Shown: piece after piece, positions 11,100-21,143 of the stretch
Layout of the letters: each line of letters begins with the position of its first letter
How positions within the stretch are numbered: position 1 is the stretch's first letter
Source: Iris pallida
Lineage: Eukaryota > Streptophyta > Magnoliopsida > Asparagales > Iridaceae
DNA: 64,000 bases
Assembly: GCA_029216955.1 (NCBI GenBank)
Contig: JANAVB010009599.1
Location: 361,314-425,313, forward strand
Reading direction: 5' to 3'
Notes under the pieces: model-generated
Told to the model about the DNA's origin: nothing
The model's database searches: none
The model's input: only the letters and a program-made list of their open reading frames with translations
Translations under genes and position numbers: made by a program

Positions 11100-11513
11100 G
11101 CCACTAATCATGTCTGTAATACGTTGCAGGGGTTCCAGGAAACCAGACGGCTCAGTGATGGAGAGATATGCTTATTCATGGTTGATGCTACAAAAGTATC
11201 GGTCGTTGCATTAGGAGATGTTACTTTATCTTTTGGTAGAAATAAGTCATTGACATTGAGAGATTGTCTTTATGCACCTTCACTTAGAAGGAATTTAGTT
11301 TCTGTTTCTATGTTAGTTAAGGATGGATATTCAGTTTATTTTAATGACAATATTGTTATTAGAAAGAATAAACATTTTATCTATTCTGGTGCATTGGTTG
11401 ATAATTTGTATGTCATTAATCCTATTTCGCCCACAATGCAACTTATTAAAATGAATAATATGTCATCTAACTTAAATAAGAGAAAAGAACCTTCTTGTGT
11501 GAACCAAACATAG
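11040..11513 (+). pseudogene. Protease of E with a stop in its active site
   Basis: The copia protease start WCVDT is followed by TGA at 11097-11099, exactly where the Gly of the D-T/S-G triad belongs, then ATNHVC resumes in the same frame. Downstream, 11124-11513 carries the LRDCLYAPSLRRNLVSVSML segment characteristic of the copia protease-to-integrase junction. One base (GGA to TGA) explains the break, and the protein is inactive as written. Confidence 0.85.
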
Positions 11514-12170
11514 CTTTGGCACTTGCGATTGGGGCATATTAACCTAAGAAGGATTCAAAGACTGGTTGAAGATGGACCTTTGAGTTCATTGGAAGTGGAG
11601 GCACTACCAGTCTGTGAATCCTGCTTGAAAGGTAAAATGACCAAAAGGCCTTTTACAGTAAAGGGGTATAGGGCCAAAAATGTGTTGAAATTAGTTCATT
11701 CTGATTTATGTGGACCCATGACTATCCAAGCTAGAGGTGGGTTTGAATATTTTGTCACATTTATTGACGATTATTCAAGGTATGGATACATTTATTTGAT
11801 GCACCGTAAGTCTGAGTGCTTTGAGAAATTCAAAGCGTACAAGGCTAAAACGGAGAAACGTCATAGAAAATGTATCAAGTCATTATGATCAGATCATGGT
11901 GGCGAGTACCTCTTTGGAGAGTTTAGGGATTATTTATCAGAGGCTGGGATTGTATCCCAATTGACTGCACCTGGAACGCCCCAACAGAATGGTGTAGCCG
12001 AAAGAAGGAATAGAACTCTTATGGAGATGGTTAGATCAATGATGAGTTATTTGCCTTTGCCAGATTCATTTTGGGGATATGCCTTAGAGACTGCAGCGTA
12101 TATTTTAAACTTGGTTCCTTCTAAGTCAGTACCTCTTACTCCCACAGAGCTGTGGATTGGGCGTAAGCCT
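11514..12170 (+). pseudogene. Integrase core of E
   Basis: This would insert the DNA copy into the genome. The zinc-binding start is WHLRLGHINLRRI with CESCLKGK downstream (HHCC type). The core begins at VHSDLCGPM with the first acidic residue. The second is in a SDHGGEY segment that follows a TGA at 11886-11888, and the third Glu is in the NGVAERRNRTL segment near 12000. The stop at 11886 splits the core into frames 11523-11888 and 11961 onward. Confidence 0.9.
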
Positions 12171-13420
12171 AATCTGAAACATGTTCGCATTTGGGATAGT
12201 CCAGCACATGTGCTGAATGGGAAAGCAGATAAGTTGGAATGTCGTACAGAAGTACGCTTGTTTGTAGGCTATCCAAGAGGAACGAAAAGAGATTTATTTT
12301 ATAGTCCTAAGGATCAGAAGGTCATTGTTAGCACCAATGCCCGATTCTTAGAGGAAGACTATGTGATGAACCATAAACCCACAAGTAGAGTTGTTCTAGA
12401 AGAACTGAGACGTGAGACACCAAGTACTTCAGTACCAACAGTACAAGAGGATGAACCACAAATAACTGCACAACGTGTCACAAATGTTACACTACAACCG
12501 ATAGTGCCTCGTTGTAGTTGGAGGGTTGTGATACAACCTGACAGATATATGTTCTTGGGAGAGTCGTCAGACTTTGTCCCTGAGGAACAAGATTATGATC
12601 CCTGTACCTACAATGAAGCACTCCAAGATAAAGATGCAGAGTCTTGGCAAAAAGCAATGATATCTGAAATAGAATCTATGAATTCTAATCAGGTCTGGGA
12701 GCTTGTAGAACCACCCGTTGGTGTAAAAGCCATTGGATGCAAGTGGGTCTATAAGAGAAAAAGAGGATCAGACGGTAAGGTTGAAACCTTTAAAGCTCGG
12801 CTTGTAGCAAAAGGTTTTACTCAAAGAGTTGGTATCGATTATGAGGAAACCTTTTCTCCTGTAGCCATGCTTAAGTCTATTCGGATTCTTTTATCTATTG
12901 CAGCTCATCTCAATTATGAGATTTGGCAAATGGATGTCAAGACAGCTTTCCTTAAATGGAAGTCTTGAGGAAGACATCTATATGAAGCAACCAGACGGGT
13001 TCATTAAAAAGGGCCAGGAACATCTTATTTGTAAGCTCAAAAAGTCCATTTATGGACTTAAGCAAGCTTCCAGATCTTGGAACATATGTTTTGATCAGGT
13101 GATAAAATCCTATGGATTTGATCAATGTCAAGATGAATCATGTATATACAGAAAGTGTGAAGGAAATGTGGTGGTGTTCCTAGTACTTTATGTGGATAAC
13201 ATCTTGCTCATTGGAAATAATGTGAAGATATTATCTGATGTAAGGGTATGGTTATCCAAACAGTTTGATATAAAGGACTTGAGAGAAGTAGGTCACATCC
13301 TTGGGATCAAAGTTCTACGAGATCGCAAGAAAAGGATGTTGGGCTTATCCCAAGCTTCCTATATCGATACTGTACTAACTCGTTTTAGTATACAAAATTC
13401 TAAGAAAGGTTTCTTACCTT
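12171..13420 (+). pseudogene. Integrase tail and reverse transcriptase of E
   Basis: The frame runs from the integrase C-terminal region (FVGYPRGTKRDLFYSP) through a variable linker into copia RT (WELVEPPVGVKAIGCKWVYK, ARLVAKGF, then WQMDVKTAFL). A frameshift near 12960 moves the frame to 12898-13719, where LEEDIYMKQPDGF and the polymerase box follow. The box reads YVDN at 13189-13200 in place of YVDD, so the second catalytic Asp is lost. This RT would not be active even if the frame were whole. Confidence 0.9.
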
Positions 13421-14175
13421 TTAGACATGGAATTGCTCTATCAAAGGAGCAGTATCCGAGGACACCTAAAAAGATAGAGAACATGAAGGCAGTTTCTTAT
13501 GCTTCAGCAGTAGGAAGCTTAATGTATGCAAAGCTATGTACGAGACCAGACATCTGCTTTGCCGTAGGCATGGTCCGCAGATATCAGTCTAACCCAGGAC
13601 AAGAGCACTGGACTGCCGTAAAGCATATTTTGAAGTACCTGAAAAGGACTAAAGAGTATATGCTAGTTTACCAGGCAGATAGTTTAGTTCCCTTGGGGTA
13701 TACAGACTCAGATTTTTAGTCAGATAGGAATTCCAGGAAATCTACCTCAGGTTATGTGTTTACTTTGGGAGGTGGAGCCGTTGTGTGAAGGAGTATCAAG
13801 CAAAAATGTATTGTTGATTCCATCATGGAAGCCGAGTATGTGGCAGCCTCTGAGGGAGCCAAAGAAGCGGTTTAGCTCAGAAAATTTCTATTGGACTTGG
13901 ATGTGGTACCTAGTTTGCCTAAGTCTATTACACTTTATTGTGATAATAGTGGTGCAGTTGCAAACTCGAAGGAACCACGAGCCCATAAGACAGGCAAACA
14001 CATTGAGCGCAAGTACCACCTGATATGAAATATCGTAAAGAAAGGAAAAGTTGCTGTGATCAAGAAAGCATCAGCCGACAACCTAGCTGATCCCTTTACA
14101 AAGAGCTTACCATCTAAGGCTTTTGACAGTCATGTTGAGGGAATGGGAGTCAGATGTGTAGCAGCATGGCTTTAA
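13421..14175 (+). pseudogene. RNase H of E
   Basis: It removes RNA from the RNA-DNA hybrid. The connection segment SYASAVGSLMYAKLCTRPDI is followed by LGYTDSDF with the first acidic residue, a stop at 13717-13719, then KSTSGYVFTLGG, EAEYVAASEGAKEA and the LYCDNSGAVA motif in shifting frames. The C-terminal NLADPFTKSLP is typical of copia. At least three stops or shifts occur after 13717. Confidence 0.88.
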
Positions 14176-14237
14176 GTATAAGTGGGAGATTTGTAACAGT
14201 ATACTGAAAAGCAATGCTTTGAGTATAAGTGGAAGAT
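14168..14237 (+). other. Polypurine tract region of E, duplicated
   Basis: Two similar copies of a CTTT[A/G]AGTATAAGTGG block occur, near 14169-14190 and 14217-14237. The second directly abuts the 3' LTR and reads AAGTGGAAGAT, so it served as the plus-strand primer for this copy. The first carries the better purine run, AAGTGGGAGA. Confidence 0.7.
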
Positions 14238-15506
14238 TGTTAGGGTTATATACTAAAAGCATCACTTTTGTAGTAACCTTATTTCCTTAAATTTTGAATG
14301 AGAATCATATGGGCAAATGTTTGCATATTGTTTTTGTTGCAAGTGTTAATGCAAATGTCTGATATTCTATATTGTAGATAATATGGTGTGTGGTGTCACA
14401 CAGAAGATCATATTATCAGTTTCCTATGGAGTATATAAATAGTTCACAACCTAGATGGACTTGGACAATCTATTGGAAAGGTTGTAATGTAATATGGTAT
14501 TAGTCTATCTTGACTATAGGTTTATACTAGTACACTTCGTGTGTATTGAACAGGACCACTTGAGGTTGTTCTCTTTGTACTGACTACATAAGAGAACAAA
14601 TACCTCTGTTATTATGGATGCTTGTACTCTTAATCCGGATATAATAACGGACATGTATAGCAGTGTGCATTACTTTGACTCATAAAAGAGTGAGATTCAT
14701 TATGGATCAACAACCTCTATGAATTAGGTAATAACATTGTATGTTTGATGGGCTGTTGATTATAAATAGAATCCATGTCCCGATACATCGGGTTGATGAT
14801 GTCATCTTAAGGAGCTCATAAGAATTGTCATGTAAACCCTGCAGGTGGATTATATCTGACATGACAAATAAAGTTGAGCGGTACTACTTAAGGATAAAAG
14901 ATGTCGAATCAATATAGTTGTCAGTAACTTAATTTGATCGACGGACATACGATATCTTAACATGCGGAGCCAAACGAGCATATAATAAAAGGAGCCCACA
15001 AACATAATTTGGGATTAGGGAGGTAGTGCAACAATAGCTCATTAGTGGATCGAGCTATTGTTAATGGGCCTGGATTGTGTGTTCGGACTGAACATGGGAC
15101 ATCCAGATTCGTTAGGAGACCTAACCCTAATTTCTCCTCATGGTCCCTGCCGTAGCCTATATATATCCTCTATTCTCTGGCAGCCAGATTACTGATCAGA
15201 AATCTGAAATTTTCTCTAAATTCGTGATTCACGTAAGGAGAGAAAGAGAGTGCTGCCAAGGAGAAGAATAGGTTGGGAGATCGTCGCCCACACGATGTCC
15301 AACTCGAGGAAGGAATACGTACAAAAGATCTTGGGGTCGTCCGCTCGAGATTGCCAGGAATTACTTGTCTTCTTTCCGCCGCAGGTATAATTCGTGAACC
15401 GTAGTTTCCTCCAATGATGGGTTAGAACACGTATTAGATTTGTTTAACTTTCTATCGATCAATTTGCACACCAAAGAAAGGGTCCTGGGAATCTCCAATT
15501 CCATCA
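14238..15506 (+). mobile_element. 3' LTR of E
   Basis: It starts TGTTAGGGTTATA and ends CAATTCCATCA. It is collinear with the 5' LTR over its whole length with scattered substitutions. Confidence 0.95.
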
Positions 15507-15511
15507 TGAAG
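15507..15511. repeat. Target-site duplication of E, right copy (TGAAG)
   Basis: Exact match to 7726-7730. Confidence 0.93.
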
Positions 15512-16233
15512 AACGTCGGTGCTACATATCAATGGACTATGATTGTCATCTTCAGAGATCATTTGCGCAAGACGGTGGAGTGTTACGTTGATGACATCGT
15601 CGTCAAGAGCCGCTCCATAAACGATCACTTACATGATTTGAGAACATTGTTCGACCTCATGCGGGCACACAACCTGAAGATGAATCCCACCAAGTCTTTC
15701 CTAGGGGTGTCCAACAGAAGTTTCTTGGGCTTCGTCATTACTTCTTGGGGTATTCACATAGATACCGACAAAACAAAAGCTATCCTGGAGATGAATCCAC
15801 CAAGGAACCTCCGCGAACTCCGCGGCCTTCAGGGAAGACTAGCCAATATTAGGAGGTTTATATCTAACCTCTCAGGGCGATGTCAACCTTTCACTCAACT
15901 CATTAGAAAAGTTGTCTCTTTTATATGGAATGAGGAATGTCAGCGTGCCTTCGATAGCATTAAGGTATACCTGATGAATTCGCCAGTTTGGTAGCCCCGG
16001 TCGTCGGAAAGCCTTTCCTGCTCTATGTACGGGCGATGGAACACTCCCTCGGTGCTCTGCTAGCACAGGATAATGACGCGGGACATGAACAAGCCATTTA
16101 CTATCTCAGCCGGATGATGGTAGGACCGGAACATAGGTACACCGTCGTGAAGAAGGAGTGCCTTACCCTAGTGTTTGCCATTCAGAAAATACGACACTAT
16201 GTGACAGGACAGACCATCCATGTTGTTTTATGA
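15512..16233 (+). pseudogene. RT C-terminal part and first RNase H of F
   Basis: The RT of F resumes after insertion E. It carries the intact polymerase box YVDD at 15594-15605, then HNLKMNPTKSFLGV, FLGFVITSWGIHID and the thumb region. A frameshift at about 15990 moves to 15988-16233, which holds the Gypsy RNase H: LLYVRAMEHSLGALLAQ, AIYYLSRMM and the YTVVKKECLTLVFAI segment. The frame stops at 16231. Together with 7241-7730 this is one RT-RNase H module cut by the transposon. Confidence 0.88.
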
Positions 16234-16254
16234 GTAAATCCCTTCAGGGTTCTC

Positions 16255-17220
16255 ATGACCAAGCCAGACGTACTCAGTTCTCGTCTAGCCACCTGGGTGA
16301 TACTATTATCCCCATATGACATGGTTTTTGTTCCGCTGAAGGCTATCAAAGGTCAAGCCCTGGCTGACTTCTTAGCAGCCCATCCAGGCTCAGAAATAGC
16401 CAGAATTTATGAAGAGATTCCGGATGAATTCGTCGCCTCGAATATGACTTCGCACGACGCTATTTGGCGAATGTTCTTCAACAATGCTTCAAGAACAGGG
16501 CCACAAGGTGATATCGTCGTTGGAGTAAGGGTGGTATTAATTTCTCCCTCGGGACTAGTAGTCAACCAGGCATATTCTCTTACAGAATCCTGTTCGAACA
16601 ACATAGCAGAATACAACGCTCTAGTCATCGGGCTCCAACTCGCAAAAAAAGTAGGGATCAGGTACCTGGAAGCATATGTCGACTCGCTATTGGTTGTTAA
16701 CCAGATCCGAGGTGCATACGAGGTTCGCAACGAGGACCTGATTCCCTATTATCAGACAGCAATTGCCATCATTACAACCTTGGAGTGGTTCTTTATAGAG
16801 CACGTTCCTAGGCTCCAAAATATCGAAGCCGATGCCCTAGCAGGTCTCGCCGCTTCCTTAGCGCTTGCAAATAACACTCATCATCTAGTCGACATATTAG
16901 GCCATGAGCTGGTCTGTCCCAAGAACAATCTTCAACTGGGTATGAGTTACTCTTCCCAGATAACCAACGACATTCAAGACTGGAGACGCCCGCTCATCGA
17001 CTTTGCAGTCTATAGAATTCTGTCAGAGAATGTGAAGGAAGCAACTTCAATCAGAAGACGCTCCCTCGGATTCTTCTACGATACAGAGATAAAAATGTTA
17101 TATCGACGATCCTACTATGGGCTACTATTAATATGCTTGTCAAATGCAGAAGCCAAAGAAGCCCTACGTGAAGCTCATGACGGTACTTGTGGGGCTCACC
17201 AACCTGGCCCAAAATTGTAA
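16255..17220 (+). pseudogene. Second (archaeal-type) RNase H and integrase zinc region of F
   Basis: This is an open frame of 321 codons. Residues about 55-200 form the additional RNase H that marks the Tat lineage: a MFFNNASRTGPQGDIVVGV start, an NNIAEYNALVIGL helix, YVDSLLVVNQI and NIEADALAGLA. The first catalytic residue, which is Asp in relative H (MFFDGASR), is Asn here, so activity is doubtful. The end of the frame carries the start of the integrase zinc domain (HDGTCGAHQPG) and stops at 17218-17220. The first in-frame ATG is not a real start, since this would be a polyprotein segment. Confidence 0.88.
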
Positions 17221-18235
17221 GATCGTCTTCGCCGAATGGGTAATTACTGGCCCACAATGGTTGCAGATGCAGTTGATTATGCAAAGAAGTGCAAGGCTTG
17301 CCAGATCTATGCAGATTTCATACATCTGCCATCTGAATTCTTGCACCCGACAGTAGTCCCTTGGCCATTCTAAGCATAGAGAATGGACATCATTGGGCCC
17401 ATCACCCCGCCGTCGTCTAGAGGGCATCGGTTCATACTTGCAATCACCAATTACTTCTCCAAATGGGTGGAAGTTGTTCCGTTGGCAGAGGTTAAGACAT
17501 CGAACGTGATTAGTTTCATAAAACATCACGTCATCTACCGTTTTAGACAGCCCCGGAGGATTTTTCACGACAATGGTCTGCAGTTTGCAAGCCACGCTTT
17601 CAATCGATTTTGTGACAAGAATCGGATTCAGAACATGGCCTCGACAGCATATAACCCATCGGCCAACGGTTTGGCTGAAGCTTTCAACAAAACTATAATC
17701 AAGCTCCTCAAAAAGTTTATGTATGCAAATAAATGAGACTGGAATGAAAAGCTTGGTGATTGCCTATGGGCGTATCGCACGACAATTCAGACGGCTACAG
17801 GAAATACACCGTTCTCTTTGGTTTACGGGAGCGAGGCAGTCCTTCCATTGGAGATTCAGATCCCCTCACTTTGAGTGGCCCTTACCTACTGGTTAATGGC
17901 GGAAGATAACTACCGCCAACGGCTGCAAGAGTTGGAAGCATTAGATGAGAAGCGTTTACAAGCTCAATAAAGCATAGAGTTTTACCAAGCGCGCATCTCT
18001 CGGGATTTCAACAAGAAAGTCAAACAGAGAATATTCCAAGTTGGCGATCTTGTCTTGGCCATTCGCAGACCAATGGTCATGACTCACAAGACCTTCGACA
18101 AATTCCAGCATAAGTGAGAGGGTCCGTTCATCAACGAGACCGTATTATCCAACGGCGTGTACCGTCTCGTAAAACAAAATGGAACTTGCTCATGATGTCC
18201 ATCAACGGCAAGTTCCTCAAGAAATACTATGTCTA
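17221..18235 (+). pseudogene. Integrase of F
   Basis: The zinc domain is completed by YWPTMVADAVDYAKKCKACQ. The catalytic triad is visible: Asp in MDIIGPI (17383 on), Asp in FHDNGLQFAS and Glu in GLAEAFNKT, all within frame 17383-17736. A TGA at 17734-17736 and stops at about 17872, 17968, 18115 and 18195 break the C-terminal domain, which still shows FQVGDLVLAIRRP. The frame ends near 18235, after which no coding sequence on the plus strand is recognised. Confidence 0.88.
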
Positions 18236-20104
18236 AATGACACCTTCCAACTATCCCTCAGATTGTGAGTTATATACCCTCTGGTATCGCTGAACTTACA
18301 CTCTGACGTCAAATCTCCCAGATTGTTGAGTTATGTACCCTCAGGTACCACTGAACTTACTCTCTGACTACTCCGAATGAATTCATATCTCATCCCTTGG
18401 TCATACCTATGAACTTCCTGGTCATAGATTTTCTCCTCCAGGAGTTTGTCTCAAAATCTATTACCCGCACCACCAGTGCGCAGAAGGGTAATAGGTCCAG
18501 AAAACTTATCCTAATCTATTACTCGTACTGTCAGTGCACAAAAAGGGTAATAGGTCCACAAAATTCCCCAACGAAAAAAAACAACCATGTCTATATTACC
18601 TCTGAGTTGTTTTTCCATCCATCACAAACAAATCACCCAATACATAGAACTTCCACGTTGATAACACCTCTAAGTTGTTCTATGTATCCCCATTTGGCCT
18701 CCTCCTACCATGTCATCATTACCTCTGAGTAGGAAGGCTTTGTTTTGACCTATACTTACCACGTCCTCATTACCTCTGAGTAAATATGTTGGTTTTCTCC
18801 CCACTTATTATCAGTACTCGCATCGCCAGTACACAAAAATGGTAATAAGTCCATAAAAATTATCCTAATCTACTACTCACACCACCGGTGTACCAAAGAG
18901 TAGTAGGTCCAAAAAATATCGTTCAAATCTATTTGCTCGTATTTCCAGATGCACAAATGGGCAATAGGTCCACAAAATTCCCCAACGAGAAAAATAATCA
19001 CGTCCATATTACCTCTGAGTTGTTTTCCTGTCCATCACAAACAAATCACACAATACATAGAACTTCTACGTTGATAACACCTCTGAGTTGTTCTGTGAAT
19101 CCCCATTTGGCCTCCTCCTACCATGTCCTTATTACCTCTGAGTAGGAAGGCTTTGTTTTGACCCATATTTACTACGTCATTTACCTCTGAGTAAATATGT
19201 TGGTTTTCTTCCCACTTATTATCAGTACTCGTATCGCCAGTACACAAAAATGGTAATAAGTCCATAAAAATTATCCTAATCTATTACTCGCACCACCGGC
19301 GTACCAAAGAGTAGTAGGTCCAAAAAATATCATTCAAATCTATTTGCTCGTATTTCTAGATGCATAAAAGGGCAATAGGTCCACAAAAGTCCTCCAGTGG
19401 GATGTTTTTCATCTAACACAAATGTTGTATTAGGCCCTCTAGTACAAGCACCACAAAATACCACAAATAAAGAATGGAGTGAACATACTCTGCTTATTCA
19501 AGATCAGTTACATTCATAGGACTATATCGACAGCAGAAAGCAAAGAAAGAAAAATTTGACAATACATAGTTTGGTTTGACAACGCTTCGTCTTCAAGCAG
19601 TTTCGTGGCCCTCGAAGGAAGTCATGTTTTACTGCTGAGAAGCAAACAAAGATGTTGAATCCCAAGGAGCTGCCTAGAGGAGGGTAAATATAGCATGCTA
19701 TCCTCCCCTCCGTATTGCGGATGCCTTAGCCCCGCTCCCCCGAAGGACCATACCTTCAAAACATGGTCCCTGATGCTGGTTTTGCCTACTTAGAGAGCCG
19801 TGAAGGCAGGACGTTCATAACGATGCCTGACCACCGTCCAACTCTCCGAGGTATAAAGGCCCTTCCTACCACCTGGGAAAAACTCTTCCGAAGCATGAAG
19901 AGTCCTGAGTTGTTAGATGTGTATGCCAAAAAGGCGTAGAAAAAACTCTTCTGAAGTACGAGGAGTTTTGAGCTGTCAGATGTATGCGCCAGAATGTTGT
20001 ATTTTTACTCCATCATCGACACCGGTCCTGGAGAAGTTTGCTAGCCATATCCCTATAAAAACATAGGAAAAAGGGGATTTAGCACCAAGAAAACAAAGAA
20101 CTCT
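18236..20104 (+). other. Non-coding 3' spacer of F
   Basis: This spacer between integrase and the 3' LTR is typical of Tat elements. The first part is built of repeated phrases such as ATTACCTCTGAGTA and GGTAATAGGTCCA; the large tandem duplication is listed separately. From 19400 to 20104 the sequence is more unique, with one roughly 85-bp internal repeat (CTCTTC[C/T]GAAG blocks near 19875 and 19950). I see no frame on the plus strand. Confidence 0.7.
18563..19390 (+). repeat. 414-bp tandem duplication in F spacer
   Basis: ATTCCCCAACGA at 18563 recurs at 18977 and the two following 414-bp units match closely (same TACCTCTGAG blocks, same GGTCCA blocks). They read the same direction. The reverse element H has a related phrase-rich stretch at 42480-43080. 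Confidence 0.85.
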
Positions 20105-20460
20105 GTTATGCGGCCTAGCCGGTTAGGCGGCCCAGCCAAAACAGAACTCATACAACACAAAGTCATGAGGCCGGCTTCATAAAAGTACTCATACAGCATT
20201 TATGCGGCACAGTCATAAAAAACTCATGCGGTCTAATACTCGTACGGATCAGTTACGAGGCAATCATGCAGCCCAGCCTTACAGTATTCATGCGACCCGA
20301 TCATAAAGTGCTCACGCGGTACCTATGAAGCTCAGTCATAAAATGTTCATATAGATCAATCTTGAGGCACTTATGCGGTTCAAGTTCGAATGAGCAGCGG
20401 TCATACGGCTCAGTCCATGAGGCACTATCACACAGAACACATGTGGTCCAAATGATATAG
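20105..20460. repeat. Imperfect array of ATGCGGC-type phrases
   Basis: About a dozen loosely spaced phrases of the type CTCATGCGGCxCAGTCATAAA occur here. They resemble, in the opposite sense, the 27-bp units in the LTRs of H (GAGCCGCATGAAGGA). The array overlaps the antisense frame at 20336-20689. Confidence 0.6.
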
Positions 20461-20689
20461 GGCATGCACCGACCAGGCTTAAGAGCAGAAGCAATATATG
20501 ACATGCCCGCGCATGAAAATATGCGCTATGGCCATCCAAAATTTTAGTCATCGTCTTCTCACCATCCTTACTCTTGAGAGGAGGTTGCATGTCGGAATGA
20601 ATGGAAGGAGCGTCTGCCTCTCTCGACGGAGAAGCAAGTCCCTTCCTTTTGGCCGCCGCAGCAGTCGACCTGAAAGCTTTTGGAGCCAT
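20336..20689 (-). CDS. Antisense ORF of Tat element F, function unknown
   Basis: This is a 117-codon frame on the minus strand, opposite to gag-pol, in the spacer between pol and the 3' LTR. It begins MAPKAFRST, followed by a basic KRKG patch that could be a nuclear localisation signal, then a Ser/Pro-rich segment. A Leu-rich run (HILLLLLSLVG) lies near residue 70. A TATA box lies about 67 bases upstream of the ATG on the same strand. Tat elements such as Grande and Retand are known to carry antisense genes in this place. This frame may be the N-terminal remnant of such a gene. The C-terminal half overlaps the repeat array and is probably degenerate. I recognise no domain. Confidence 0.45.
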   Translation of the reverse strand: MAPKAFRSTAAAAKRKGLASPSREADAPSIHSDMQPPLKSKDGEKTMTKILDGHSAYFHARACHILLLLLSLVGACPISFGPHVFCVIVPHGLSRMTAAHSNLNRISASRLIYMNIL

Positions 20690-20755
20690 AGCAGAAAGTA
20701 TAATAAAGTCGAAGGAGGAGAAGGTGAAAGAGGAAAATCTCTCTCTGAATGACTC

Positions 20756-20764
20756 CTATTTATA
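20756..20764 (-). promoter_or_regulatory. TATA box for the antisense ORF of F
   Basis: On the minus strand the sequence reads CTATAAATAGGAG, a strong plant TATA match, about 67 bases before ATG 20689. The interval is C/T-rich like a plant 5' UTR. Confidence 0.55.
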
Positions 20765-21129
20765 GAGTTGCTGAAAAGAGACTCTTCGATTCTTGAGATT
20801 ATTAAGGATAAAGACGACGTTTGGGGACTTTATCCCTAATAACCGTCGAGCGTCTCTTCGGTTCTTAAGATCATTAAAGATAATGATGATATTTAGGGAC
20901 TTTAACCCCGGTAATCGTTGGCTTTATCTCGAAAAGAGATCCACAACCGAATCAAGAAAATTAAATACAGCAGTGACAGCTGGCAGGCTCTTTGCGGCTT
21001 GAAGTGTCCCTGCGACTCAAGATTTGTTCTACAGCTCAGGAGTTTCCTGCGACTCAAGATCTCTCCCATGCATGTTGACATATTTTTATGCTTCTTATTT
21101 AAAGTATTCCAAATTTACAATTTGAAAAC

Positions 21130-21143
21130 TTTGAAGGGGGTCT
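21130..21143 (+). other. Polypurine tract of F
   Basis: TTTGAAGGGGGTCT abuts the 3' LTR start TGTAGAAG. The same tract abuts the 3' LTR of H on the other strand (42288-42300). Confidence 0.85.

Larger units (their letters stand above)
7731..15506 (+). mobile_element. Ty1/copia retrotransposon E
   Basis: This is a complete 7776-bp copia element with LTRs of 1270 and 1269 bp, an initiator-Met type PBS, gag, protease, integrase, RT, RNase H and a polypurine tract. Integrase before RT is the defining copia order. It lies in the RT of F in the same orientation. By eye the two LTRs differ at some 50-60 positions, roughly 4-5%, so it is clearly older than G. Its frames are broken in at least five places, and both the protease and RT active sites are altered. 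The sublineage is left open. Confidence 0.95.
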
